A stretch of 64,000 nucleotides of DNA from Ophiobolus disseminans (lineage: Eukaryota > Ascomycota > Dothideomycetes > Pleosporales > Phaeosphaeriaceae): assembly GCA_010093685.1 (NCBI GenBank), contig MU006246.1, positions 9,614-73,613 of the forward strand, given 5' to 3'. A program made the position numbers and the translations under genes. Shown piece by piece: positions 1-9,024 of this stretch (the stretch's first letter is position 1; every line of letters starts with the position of its first letter). Under the pieces are notes generated by a model that worked only from the letters and a program-made list of their open reading frames with translations, ran no database searches and was not told the DNA's origin.

Positions 1-1200
1 ACTCCCCCTTCCTAAGAGGATCTAGAAAGAAATCTCTATAGACTTTATTAAAGGACTTCTAGAAAGCAATAGTTGCACAACACTTCTTGTGGTTACAGAC
101 TAGCTTAGCAAAGATATAGTTCTTATTCCCTTAAAAGACACTATAGCAGAAACACTTGCTGCTAACTTCCTGCGCTATGTAGTTGCCTATTATTGGCTGC
201 TAGATGCTATTGTGTTAGACCGTGGTACCCAATTCACTAGCTATTTCTGGGCTATCCTGACAAAGACAATAAACATTACCCGCTAGTTATCTACAGCATA
301 GCACCCGCAGACTAATAGGTCTACTAAGCGCATAAACAGCACTATTGAAGCCTATCTACGTGCTTACATTAACTAGGCACAAACTAATTGGGTAGACCTC
401 CTTCTAATAGCCTTAATTACTATTAAGGGGCGTAAAGCAAGGTCAACAAGAGTCTCCCCCTTCTTCCTACAACATAGCTATAATGTTAACCCTGTCTAAC
501 TAAACATCTCTTAAGAACTAGATCTAGAAGAACTAGAAATACGTGTGCTGCCTAATTATGTTAAGGCTAAGGCTATTGTTGAAAAGCTTAAGCAAGCCTT
601 TAACATAGCGCAGACTACAATAGCTGAGGCTTAACAAGAATAGGAGCATTAGGCAAACTAGAAAAGACATAAGCAGCCTAACCTCAGAGTCAATGACAAG
701 GTCTAGCTTTCTTACTAGAAACAGCTCTCTAATGGCCGCCCAAACTGGAAACTAGACTAGAAGAATGCCAAATACACAGTTATTAAGGTCATTAGCCTAC
801 ACTTAGTTAGGCTTAACACACCACTAGGCATCTACAATGTCTTCTACATTGATCGCCTAAGGCTAGCCTCCTTAGATCCCTTTCCTAGCCAGCCAAACGA
901 TGACACGCAACCGGAGCCTGTTCTAGTTAATAGAGAACTAGAGTCAGAGGTAGAAGAAATTATGGCTGAGGTGCTCTACAGAAACCGGCTATTTTTTGAA
1001 GTCAAGTGGACTGGATATGCTCTTACCACCTTTGAGCCAGCAGAAAACTTTCAGAACAATACTGCCTTAGACAACTAGGAAACCTTTACTGCTCCATACC
1101 GCAATCAACGTTCTAAACAGCTTCTAGCTGGATTTAGGAGAGGTGATGAAGGACAGTACCTAAGACATAACACTGCTGCACATAGATTAGATAAGGGGGG
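1..1200 (+). mobile_element. RIP-decayed Gypsy (chromovirus) pol 3' end: integrase core plus chromodomain
   Basis: The + strand reads, in one frame with many stops, as the integrase of a Gypsy-type LTR retrotransposon. A DFI block lies near 40, VLDRGTQFTS near 215 and a TIEAYLRAY block near 350, which together fit the D,D,E integrase core. The chromodomain (FFEVKWTGYALTTFEPAENF) lies at about 943-1080, the usual C-terminal position in chromoviruses. Almost every stop sits where Gln or Trp is expected (CAG to TAG, CAA to TAA, TGG to TAG), which is RIP-type decay. An A/G run (AAGGGGGG, 1193-1200) just before the LTR is the polypurine tract. The element continues leftward out of the window. It cannot make a working integrase as it stands. 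Confidence 0.9.
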
Positions 1201-1203
1201 TAA

Positions 1204-1471
1204 TGTAAGAGGTTAGACCTCTACTATCCTTAGTGGAGTCACTTCGGTTCAATTAGAGTCACTTCGGCTTAACGGAACATCACGGAAGAGCATGGAACGC
1301 TCTAGCCATTAAAGAGATTACAAATGATGACATGTGCCAATGTATGTAGAAACTCCCAGAAACTAGCAGTCTGCCTATTTAGACAGCCTGCTCTCCAACT
1401 CTAGATAGTCTCCATCGAATTCATCACTGTTCTACCTAGCCTTTCTGCAGTCTTCTGCCTGGCCCCTTACA
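1204..1471 (+). repeat. 3' LTR of the RIP-decayed Gypsy element
   Basis: A 268-bp block begins TGTAAGAGG and ends GGCCCCTTACA, giving the expected TG...CA ends and imperfect terminal inverted repeats. It follows the polypurine tract directly. The reverse complement of 63531-63819 matches it along most of its length, including the first 22 bases and a shared CTCCATCGAATTCATC block, so both belong to one LTR family. The 5' LTR is outside the window, so the flanking target duplication (GTTAA would be the right half) cannot be checked. Confidence 0.88.
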
Positions 1472-1975
1472 GTTAAGCGGCTGCAGCAGGTAGAATAAGT
1501 AAGGCGGCATATAGAGCGTGTAGATATTGTTCTCTCTGTAAAGCTCTTGAAATTCAAGAGAGTAGTGGCTCTTATGACTATCAAGGATTAGCAGCTAACG
1601 CGCTCTAACTAACTTGCCCTCTATATGCTTAATAAAGTGCTTCAGCCACTTAAATTCTATCTCGTTAGTTGTCTAATTGTTGTCGCTAACTGCAATAGCC
1701 TAGTTGCGTAGGATATCCTCTTTCTCGTACTAGGCAGATAGATAATACTAGCTAGCAAAGATAAGGAACAGTGGGATAGCCTAGCTAGCAGCGTTAATTT
1801 CTTAGATCACTGTTGTCCACTCGCGATTCCTAGGCTAGATAGCCTTTAGCTAGTCTCTTCTCTCTAACTCTATAACAACAAGCTAGGTTGTGATCTTGCC
1901 TATTATAAAGCCAGCCTTGTTGTTGTTGTTTGCGTTCTAGGTGTTCTAGGCATCGCCTTCCGCGGTTAGTTGTTT
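1472..1975 (-). mobile_element. RIP-decayed pogo/Fot1-like transposase fragment
   Basis: Read on the minus strand, one frame gives a decayed DDE_1 (pogo/Fot1 class) transposase: GFIIGKITT, then REWTTVI.EINA, then IAVSDNN.TTNEIEFKWLKHF, then LLILDSHKSH (the second catalytic Asp region), and finally TLYMPPYLFYLLQPLN. Stops lie at former Gln or Trp codons, as in the neighbouring Gypsy element, so RIP acted on both. The fragment ends exactly at the LTR boundary, in the middle of the conserved LLQPLD block, so the Gypsy element inserted into this transposase copy. The N-terminal helix-turn-helix region is not recognisable. Confidence 0.82.
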
Positions 1976-2672
1976 GGTCTTGCTGCTAACAAGCAGATGT
2001 ACAGCTGGGCACTCACGCTTCAATCTTCGTCTTTACTGTGTTCCTGGGGTAATCGCTGCACCGATCGTATCGTACATCATTTTTATTGAAGTACGAGTGA
2101 AGCATCCCAGAATAACCTGGAGCTGATATTGAAGCCTGCTTTTTTTCTCCTTCTTGCTAACGCCCAAGCGACTGCTATTAACATGGATTAAGCTGTGACC
2201 GTGCTGATGCTTGGAGCCTTGCACTCCTAGCGACAGCGAATACTTCAATATCGCAAGAAAGAGCTCTATCTGACTGGCAAAAGTGGTGAAGCTGGGATAG
2301 GTCGTAATGAGATGCACATCTGTTGAAAAGTCTTGTTTTGTGGTAGAATTACGGAATACCTGGAGCAACCTTGGAGCGCACATTCATTCCTGCACTAAGC
2401 CTAATTTAGCCTAGCTCATCCCACTTTCAGTCTGTATCCCGAGGTCACATGAGCAACGGTGAACTTCAACAGTATCATTCCATCTGCTCAAATAGAAGGC
2501 TACAGGGCCAATAGCAAGAGTTATTATCAGCTCTAGCCACCTACCATTAAAACGCCAAAATTTCACGACGCAACGCGGGGCACACGTAGCTAAACCTCCT
2601 ACTCAGATTTACCCCCTCGACAGGCCATCTTTTTCGCATCCTCGAATTGGTAAAACGAGTGCGACACCGGAG
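1976..2672. other. Intergenic, no gene recognised
   Basis: This is the transition from transposon-derived sequence to the gene-rich region. A minus-strand open frame of 116 codons (2033-2383) has no recognisable domain. The last 150 bases are the likely 5' leader and promoter of the RIT1 gene. Confidence 0.5.
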
Positions 2673-4766
2673 ATGGCACAACCTCTTTCCGAGTCCGACA
2701 TCCTCTTTCCCTATCTCAACAATAATCCAAACCTTTCAAGCACGCTTTCATCAATCAAGCGCTCAGCATTGTCAACACACAATCGGCTAAACTCGATCAT
2801 CTCCGATAGTCAGTTCGTTGCTTCGGTCTCGGAAGCCTACGGACTGCCACTTGTAGCCAATGAACGTTGTGGATCTTGGTATATCCCACCTGAGAAGAAA
2901 ACTGAGGGTGTGTACTTCAAGAGCACGGATGGACACATGGGCGAATGGGGATTCAGCCTGAGAAGACTGAACTTGCAACTGCTCGACGTGGTGCAGAAGT
3001 ATGGAGGTGCGGTTATCGTGGACTCGACGAGGAGAGGGAAAAGCATGCCCGATGCGCTGAGCAAGACGATCCCAATCTGGTGTTGCGTTATCAATCGCGC
3101 GGTTTTTGGCACCGAAGGGCTGCATACGCCACCGCAAGCCGTGTCGGAAAGCGAGCATACCCAAATTAACGCTCGAATTGATGGGTGTGTACGACAGTTT
3201 CTCGACATTTGCAAACCCAAGATACCAGAACTACGCGCAAAGCTACAGAAACCTCTGCGTCCGATATGGGTCACTCAGCAGTCTACTCTGCCTGAGATAA
3301 CATCTTCTTTCAAAGACTTTCACCCCATCGTACTCTGCACAGCATCACGACGCGTTCATGGAGCAGAAGCATCAGAAGGAGGCTACGTTCAAGGCGCAGC
3401 AGACGATCACGAAGCATGGAGTCACGGACTCACACCGCCAGTATTCTGGAAGAACAAGGACGTGCTCGTGAGTACTAGCGAAGAAGAAGCTCCAGGTGTT
3501 GTTGAGAGGCTACTTAAAGAGGAGGCCGATGACAGCACGACTTCAGCAGCAACTCTGATCAAGCCAACTAGCACCCTTTACATCTCGTCGAGCCAGAATG
3601 TTGAATTAACAGGCTTCAACGTAGTAATAAGCTGCGCTCCCGATGCTCTTTCATCCGCCACCCTCAAGTCCGCAAAGATCAAACACTACCTCCCTCTAAA
3701 ATGCCAAACCGGCAAACTCGGATCTCGCGACCTCCGCAACGAACTCCCACTACTTCCAACATTCCTCTCGTCTCTCGATACACCAGCCGCAAAGATCCTA
3801 GTGTGCTGCCCGACAGGCAAAGACGTCTCCGTCGGCACGGCACTTGCGATACTCTGTCTCTATGCCAACGATGACGGGGACATTGATCTGAGTACGAAGA
3901 GGGAAGCGGAGAATATCGATAAGAACTTCATCAAACAACGCTTGACTTGGATCACGACTTCCGACCCATCCATGAACCCAAGCCGCGCTACCCTTCAAAG
4001 CGTTAATGCTGTTTTGCTCACGACGCAAGATCCGAAAGCTATCAGCCTACCACTTCGCTCCAGACCATATCCAAGGACTACTGTCGATGGCACGCCACAC
4101 AACAAGGAACCCAATACCCCAAAAGTCCCACTCTCACCTTCACCTCGAAGCATCCCCTCCCAAGTCTTCCACGCCCTCCTCTCCATGCCATGGACCTTCC
4201 ACCGCAGCCTCACCTCCGCCCTGCCCACCCACCCCTCCGGCACCGTACGCGGCACCGCAACATTCACATCCTGCGCTCTACCCGCGCCGTTTCCGCCCAC
4301 GCTACTCTACGCCGAGGAGGGGGAGTTTGTTACGGATAAGGGATTGGTGTTTAGCGCGAGGAGGAAATACGTGTATCAGCTAATCAAGAATGGGGAGGGA
4401 GGGGAAGATGGGGATGATGAAGAAATTGTGAATAGGGTGGTAGTTAAATTCTTCAACGACGCCAACCTCCCACGTGCCAACATATCGGACGGGGTCGGCC
4501 CCACTGGCCAAGGCATCGGCACTCTATTCGTCGAGATGGATGTACCCACTCCCTCGCTATTTGGATACGAAGCTAAGAACATAGAGCAGCATCTCTGCGC
4601 GGAAGATTTATATGGCGCGAGTTGGAAATTTGGGGAGGGGATGGTGCGGGATGAGGGGGAGGAGGGGATGTGGTGGGAGGTTCGGTATGATGTCAAGGGC
4701 CCGAGGAAAGATTATGTGAGTGTGACGAGGTATGAGAGGGGTAAGGTTGGTGGGGTTTGTGGTTGA
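2673..4766 (+). CDS. RIT1: Initiator tRNA 2'-O-phosphoribosyl transferase (Rit1) with C-terminal DUF6314-like domain
   Basis: A single exon encodes 697 residues. Rit1 adds phosphoribosyl to A64 of initiator tRNA-Met, which stops it acting in elongation. The N-terminal part carries the family blocks CGSWYIPP, YFKSTDGH, GGAVIVDSTRRGKSMPD and TIPIWCCVINRA. A second domain near residues 300-410 resembles the phosphatase-like half of Rit1, with ILVCCPTGKDVSVGTALAI. After a Pro/Ser linker (about 470-492) comes a further roughly 190-residue part with GTVRGTATFTS, EGEFVTDKGLVFSARRKYVY and VKGPRKDYVSVTRY, which I read as DUF6314. Yeast Rit1 is about 513 residues, so the tail is extra. The frame is open throughout. 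The gene is convergent with the NAD kinase gene, with 130 bp between stops. The Rit1 call is firm; the DUF6314 call is from memory of the family. Confidence 0.92.
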   Translation: MAQPLSESDILFPYLNNNPNLSSTLSSIKRSALSTHNRLNSIISDSQFVASVSEAYGLPLVANERCGSWYIPPEKKTEGVYFKSTDGHMGEWGFSLRRLNLQLLDVVQKYGGAVIVDSTRRGKSMPDALSKTIPIWCCVINRAVFGTEGLHTPPQAVSESEHTQINARIDGCVRQFLDICKPKIPELRAKLQKPLRPIWVTQQSTLPEITSSFKDFHPIVLCTASRRVHGAEASEGGYVQGAADDHEAWSHGLTPPVFWKNKDVLVSTSEEEAPGVVERLLKEEADDSTTSAATLIKPTSTLYISSSQNVELTGFNVVISCAPDALSSATLKSAKIKHYLPLKCQTGKLGSRDLRNELPLLPTFLSSLDTPAAKILVCCPTGKDVSVGTALAILCLYANDDGDIDLSTKREAENIDKNFIKQRLTWITTSDPSMNPSRATLQSVNAVLLTTQDPKAISLPLRSRPYPRTTVDGTPHNKEPNTPKVPLSPSPRSIPSQVFHALLSMPWTFHRSLTSALPTHPSGTVRGTATFTSCALPAPFPPTLLYAEEGEFVTDKGLVFSARRKYVYQLIKNGEGGEDGDDEEIVNRVVVKFFNDANLPRANISDGVGPTGQGIGTLFVEMDVPTPSLFGYEAKNIEQHLCAEDLYGASWKFGEGMVRDEGEEGMWWEVRYDVKGPRKDYVSVTRYERGKVGGVCG

Positions 4767-4896
4767 TGGAGAAGGGGGGTATATTTATGCCAGATGGTCT
4801 ATGCCTGGGATGAGAAATGCCATATGGTATGCATCGTTTCCTCGTTACTCGTGTACTTCATTGAAAATCTTCCGTCTCCGTCTCTTGCTGCAAAGC

Positions 4897-6222
4897 CTAC
4901 GGATCCTGGTCTCCAAATGGGTAATTGAACTTCAAAAGCGCATTCAATCCACCCACCCAATGGTCTTCAACCATCTCCTCGCTGCCCACTGTTCCGCGTA
5001 CGATACTCGGCACGCCGCCGTCCCACTCGCCACTCTCTTTTCTCACTTCCTCGCCTGCGACGCGAACCTCCATACCAGCGCCCAAACCCTCCAATGTAGT
5101 TGCACCGTCGATGCTGACTTCGACTTCACGGCCGCGGTTCTTGTTGCCCAAGCGCAGGGTGATGGGCGTTTCGGCGGGTAGGACGAGCGGGCGGAAAGAT
5201 AGGGAGCGTGGACAGATGGGTGTGAGGAGTAAAGACGGGACGAGGGGGTGCACGATGGCGCCACCCGAGGACAGAGAGTATGCAGTCGATCCGGTAGGGG
5301 TTGATATGATCATGCCGTCGGCCACGGCTTCGGTGAGGAAGCGGTTGTTGATGTATACGTCTATAATTTTGAGATGTGGGCTTGAGCCACGGTGGAGCGT
5401 TACTTCGTTCAGTGCGTAAGTGTCCCCCTCTCCTTCTGTAGCGCCGATGCGCGAGCCGTCTGGGGCGAAGACGCCGACTTTGAGGCGGTTGCGGAGGAGG
5501 ACTCGGGCGGTGCGATTTGTGCCCATTGCTTTGCCGCGAATGTCTGCATAGCTCAGAGGTCTATCGAGGGGATCGGAGGGGGATGTGGGGGGCGTTGGAG
5601 GTGGTGTGCCGAGAGAGTCTGATAGCGTGGAGTACGTGTCTGGTGCGCCGCTCATGTAGACCTCTCTAAAGGCGCGCTTGTACTCTTTGAACTTCCATTC
5701 TCCTAGGAAGCCAATCGTGCCCATGGCGAAGCTCAGGACTGGTGGCACGCTTTCTGCATGGCTGAACAGATTGCTTGCCCGTAGGATTGTGCCGTCACCG
5801 CCCAATGTGCAGACCAAGTCGGTTTTATCCGACAGGTGTTGCGACGTGCTGAAGCCGCTGATCTTGTCATATGTGTATACAGGAAAGGGGAGCTGCTCGT
5901 GAAGCTCAGAAGCTGACTCGGGCTCGAGTATTATGTTTATGGAGGGGTATGTTGAGCGTATGTGGGTCGTGAACTCGATGACGGATTCGGTAATATTCGG
6001 CGTGCGCTTCTTCTTCGTGATGAGGATATTGCGCGGCGGCGACGGCCATTGCAGGCTGAGGAGGGTATTGGTCGGGCTTGGAAGGTACGAGGGTCGGAGT
6101 CGTGATGGCAGCTCACGGATGTGCTTGATCTCCAGTCGCTGCGAGGTGGATGAAAAGGATCGTGCTTGCGAGGGGTGGGCGAAGAGCCGCCATGGCAATA
6201 TGCGGTGCTGTACAAGCTTCAT
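4897..6222 (-). CDS. POS5: Mitochondrial NADH/NAD+ kinase (Pos5-like)
   Basis: A single exon of 441 residues. The enzyme phosphorylates NADH or NAD+ with ATP to make NADPH or NADP+, and a mitochondrial form supports oxidative-stress defence and Fe-S and amino-acid synthesis. The first 40 residues are Arg/Ser-rich with no acidic residue before position 31 (MKLVQHRILPWRLFAHPSQA), a good mitochondrial targeting peptide. Family motifs follow in order: CTLGGDGTILRAS (the GGDG site), FAMGTIGFLGEW, LNEVTLHRG (NE/D), and ADGMIISTPTGSTAYSLSSG with GGAIVHP. Between the GGDG and NE/D motifs is a Pro/Ser/Thr loop (SLGTPPPTPPTSPSDP) that is longer than usual. The start at 6222 gives the targeting peptide. 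Confidence 0.93.
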   Translation of the reverse strand: MKLVQHRILPWRLFAHPSQARSFSSTSQRLEIKHIRELPSRLRPSYLPSPTNTLLSLQWPSPPRNILITKKKRTPNITESVIEFTTHIRSTYPSINIILEPESASELHEQLPFPVYTYDKISGFSTSQHLSDKTDLVCTLGGDGTILRASNLFSHAESVPPVLSFAMGTIGFLGEWKFKEYKRAFREVYMSGAPDTYSTLSDSLGTPPPTPPTSPSDPLDRPLSYADIRGKAMGTNRTARVLLRNRLKVGVFAPDGSRIGATEGEGDTYALNEVTLHRGSSPHLKIIDVYINNRFLTEAVADGMIISTPTGSTAYSLSSGGAIVHPLVPSLLLTPICPRSLSFRPLVLPAETPITLRLGNKNRGREVEVSIDGATTLEGLGAGMEVRVAGEEVRKESGEWDGGVPSIVRGTVGSEEMVEDHWVGGLNALLKFNYPFGDQDP

Positions 6223-6877
6223 TGTGAGTTTTGAAGTTTATTCATGTTATTGAGCGAGGCCTGTAGTCTGATTTGCGCGAAGATCAGGCCGGCGACTGCC
6301 TGCCATATGATCCGGTTATGACGAGTTGATGGGTGGAGTGTGTCGGTCTCGTGCGTCGCGTGTTCGAGCGTGGAGTACACGTCAAGAGTACGGCGATAGT
6401 GCGCATCGAAGTTTCTATCTCCATGTGCATCTTCACATGTCAAAGCGCGAAGACCCAACATGTCAAGAGTTGCGTATGAATATGGCCCAAGCTCTTTTCC
6501 TTGCGGGGTGATGGCATCGGCTTCGGTGAATTGTGTCATGGCTCTCCGACAGCTCGTGGAAGGCTGCGGATCGGCATCAGCTTGTTCCTGCAACTGTTCC
6601 CACGCAGTCAAGAAATGGATCCCACTTCGTGGCCTGAGCACTCTTACCACACATTTATAGACCCGCCCCAGGCACCAGGACCACTCGGCGCTTCATGATT
6701 TCCTATATTCACTACCCCACTGCGCGCCGCATTCTATCCTCCACCTCAACCCGTGTTCCTGCGTGCACATGAGCATAGCTTCTACCACCCCATCACACCT
6801 GACACGCGCACGCCTGTCACATTTTATCTCGCCGTACGCCTACCGTAGACTCATCTCAACGCGTTCTGAATGCCATC
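6223..6877. other. Divergent promoter region between NAD kinase and acyltransferase genes
   Basis: About 655 bp between two divergent start codons. Open frames here (for example 143 codons at 6219-6650 on the minus strand) overlap the kinase start and show no domain, so I treat the stretch as promoter and 5' leader sequence. The 150 bases before 6878 are rich in CA and CT, typical of a fungal leader. Confidence 0.5.
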
Positions 6878-8320
6878 ATGGCGAACGAAAACCTCAGGCA
6901 GCGACACGCTCCCACAACCGCATCGATAGTCGACTCCAAGGCCACCACTCAGGAACCGAAGCTGTCTAAGGAGCCTACACCACACCCCGCAGGAGAGATC
7001 AAACATGGCGCCTGGAAGCAAGCTCTCCGCATGTTTCTTTTCGCTGCCTACTTCAACGGCAGCATCATGGCGTTAGTGGAATTTGTCGCTCGGTTGGCCA
7101 GACGGTAAACTAACACAGCACACAGTATCTTTGTCACTCAAGCGATCGGCGCGCCGCTATATCTATACAGCAAGGATCTCTTCTACGCATGGATGGCCAT
7201 GACGAAGCAGCATTTTGGCGTGGTCAGCACAACCATGACTTACTGGTGGGCGCCAGTCAAGATGAGAGTCAGCGGAGATGAGAGTGTACGCGGGCAGCTG
7301 AGGAAGACAGATGACGGAAGGCTCGAGTGCGACTTTCCGGAGCGCATGGTTCTGGTCTCGAATCATCAGGTACGCTCCACATCGTCTGGAATGACAAGCG
7401 ATGAATACTGACACCCAGCCAGATCTACACCGACTGGATCTACCTCTGGTGGATCGCCTACACGTCCTCCATGCACGGCCACATCTACATCATCCTCAAA
7501 GAGTCCATCAGATACATACCCGTCCTCGGCACAGGCATGATGTTCTACGGCTTCATCTTCCTCTCGCGCAAATGGTCCACAGACAAAGACCGCTTCCAGT
7601 ACAGACTCAAGAAGCTATCCACCAGCCACAGCGGCCCCTTATCAGGCAGCAAAGGCCTCGATCCCATGTGGCTCCTCCTCTTCCCCGAAGGCACAAACCT
7701 CAGCATCAACGGCCGAATCGGCAGCAAAAAATGGGCCGACAAGAACGAGATCCCAGACCTCCGCCACGCCCTCCTCCCCCGCAGTACCGGCCTGTCATTC
7801 TGCCTCCAAGAACTCAAAGACACAGTGGATTACATGTACGACTGCACACTAGCCTACGAAGGCGTCCCGTATGTCCCACTCTCCCTTCCCTTATGCTCCC
7901 ATATCTAACTTAAACAGCGTCGGCCAATACGGCCAAGACCTCTTCACCCTCCGCGGCACCTACTTCCAAGGCCGCCCCCCCAAATCCGTAAACATGCACT
8001 GGCGCCGCTTCGCGCTCGCCGACATGCCCCTCGGCGACGAAAAAGCCTTCGGCGATTGGCTGCTTGCGCGCTGGCGCGAGAAAGACGATCTCCTGCAGTA
8101 CTATGTCGAGAATAATCGCTTCCCTGCTGATGAAGGCGTGTCGCCGAGTGTTGGTGGCGGGAAAGAGATCAAGGGCGCGGGCTGGATCGAGACGGAGGTC
8201 CGGCCTGTGAAGCCGCTGGAGTGGTTGCAGATTTTTGTGCCGGCGGCGGCGCTGGCGTTGGTGGTTAATGTTTTTGTGAAGATGTTGGATATTGTGCTCA
8301 AGACGATGCGGGTGAGGTGA
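6878..8320 (+). CDS. PlsC/AGPAT-family lysophospholipid acyltransferase, ER membrane
   Basis: Four exons: 6878-7071, 7126-7369, 7423-7868 and 7918-8320, 428 residues. Introns of 54, 53 and 49 bp have GT-AG ends, and the first has an ACTAAC branch point; all joins keep the frame. Family members move a fatty acyl chain from acyl-CoA to a lysophospholipid. The acyltransferase motif I is NHQIYTD (NHx4D), with LLFPEGTNLS (EGT motif III) downstream. A hydrophobic segment lies near residue 45-85 (ALRMFLFAAYFNGSIM...), and a C-terminal one (IFVPAAALALVVNVFVKMLDIVL). The layout resembles the LCLAT1/Cst26 (Psi1) branch that acts on lysophosphatidylinositol or lysocardiolipin, but I cannot settle the substrate. 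Confidence 0.88.
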
Positions 8321-9024
8321 TAGCAATTGTTAGGATGAGGGTGTTTGGTTAGTGGGTGTTTAGATTGGTTTAGGGAGTTTTGGGTGTGGGTTCTTTTTTA
8401 GATAGATGGATCTTGATACCCTGTGCTGCTTGCTGTGAGGAATGCAGTCAATCTTGACTCTTGATTTTCGAGTATGAACGGCTATGGGGTCCACGACACA
8501 AAGTCAATTAATTCTCAAAGACAAGTGTTTGAAGTTGATTGAGTTTCCATTCCACATCCCGCTCATTCCTTTTCCCTCTTCCAATAAACAGCCCAAAGCT
8601 CGCTCACAGCCACTCTCCCTGCGAAACAACCCACACCAGGCATATAGCCAACCCCGCAGAACAGTGGAAAAGCAGTGTCGAAAGCCTGAAAGCTAGTAAA
8701 ATAATCCCAACACATGTCCGCATCCATGACACGAAAGAAGAAAAATCCGCCCCAATCTGATCTGGTCGTACACATTTCACGCCCTTACGCCATACTTTGC
8801 GCCACCGGGATATAAAGTCGCTGAGCCGGCCGCATACTAGACGCCATTAACACCGTGCCGTGCTTGCTTGCTTGCAAAAAAATTGTCGTCGTCGTCGAAG
8901 AAAAGACAAAATGGAAAGAGTAGGAGATGTTGTACAAGTCGAAAGGTTGTGGTGGTGGTCGAAAACTCCCGGGGTGCTAGGATACTAGAAGTGGTATCGT
9001 CGAAGTGAAAGCGCAGTGTCGGTT
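8321..9024. other. Intergenic between convergent genes
   Basis: Holds the 3' flanks of the acyltransferase gene (GT-rich, about 8330-8400) and of BRE1. Near 8860-8900 there is a GCTTGCTTGC run followed by A7 and GTC-repeat sequence (GTCGTCGTCGTCG, 8886-8898). No gene seen. Confidence 0.5.

Noticed and set aside
2033..2383. 116-codon minus-strand open frame next to the pogo fragment
   Set aside because: No domain, no leader or intron context, and close to decayed transposon sequence; chance frame.
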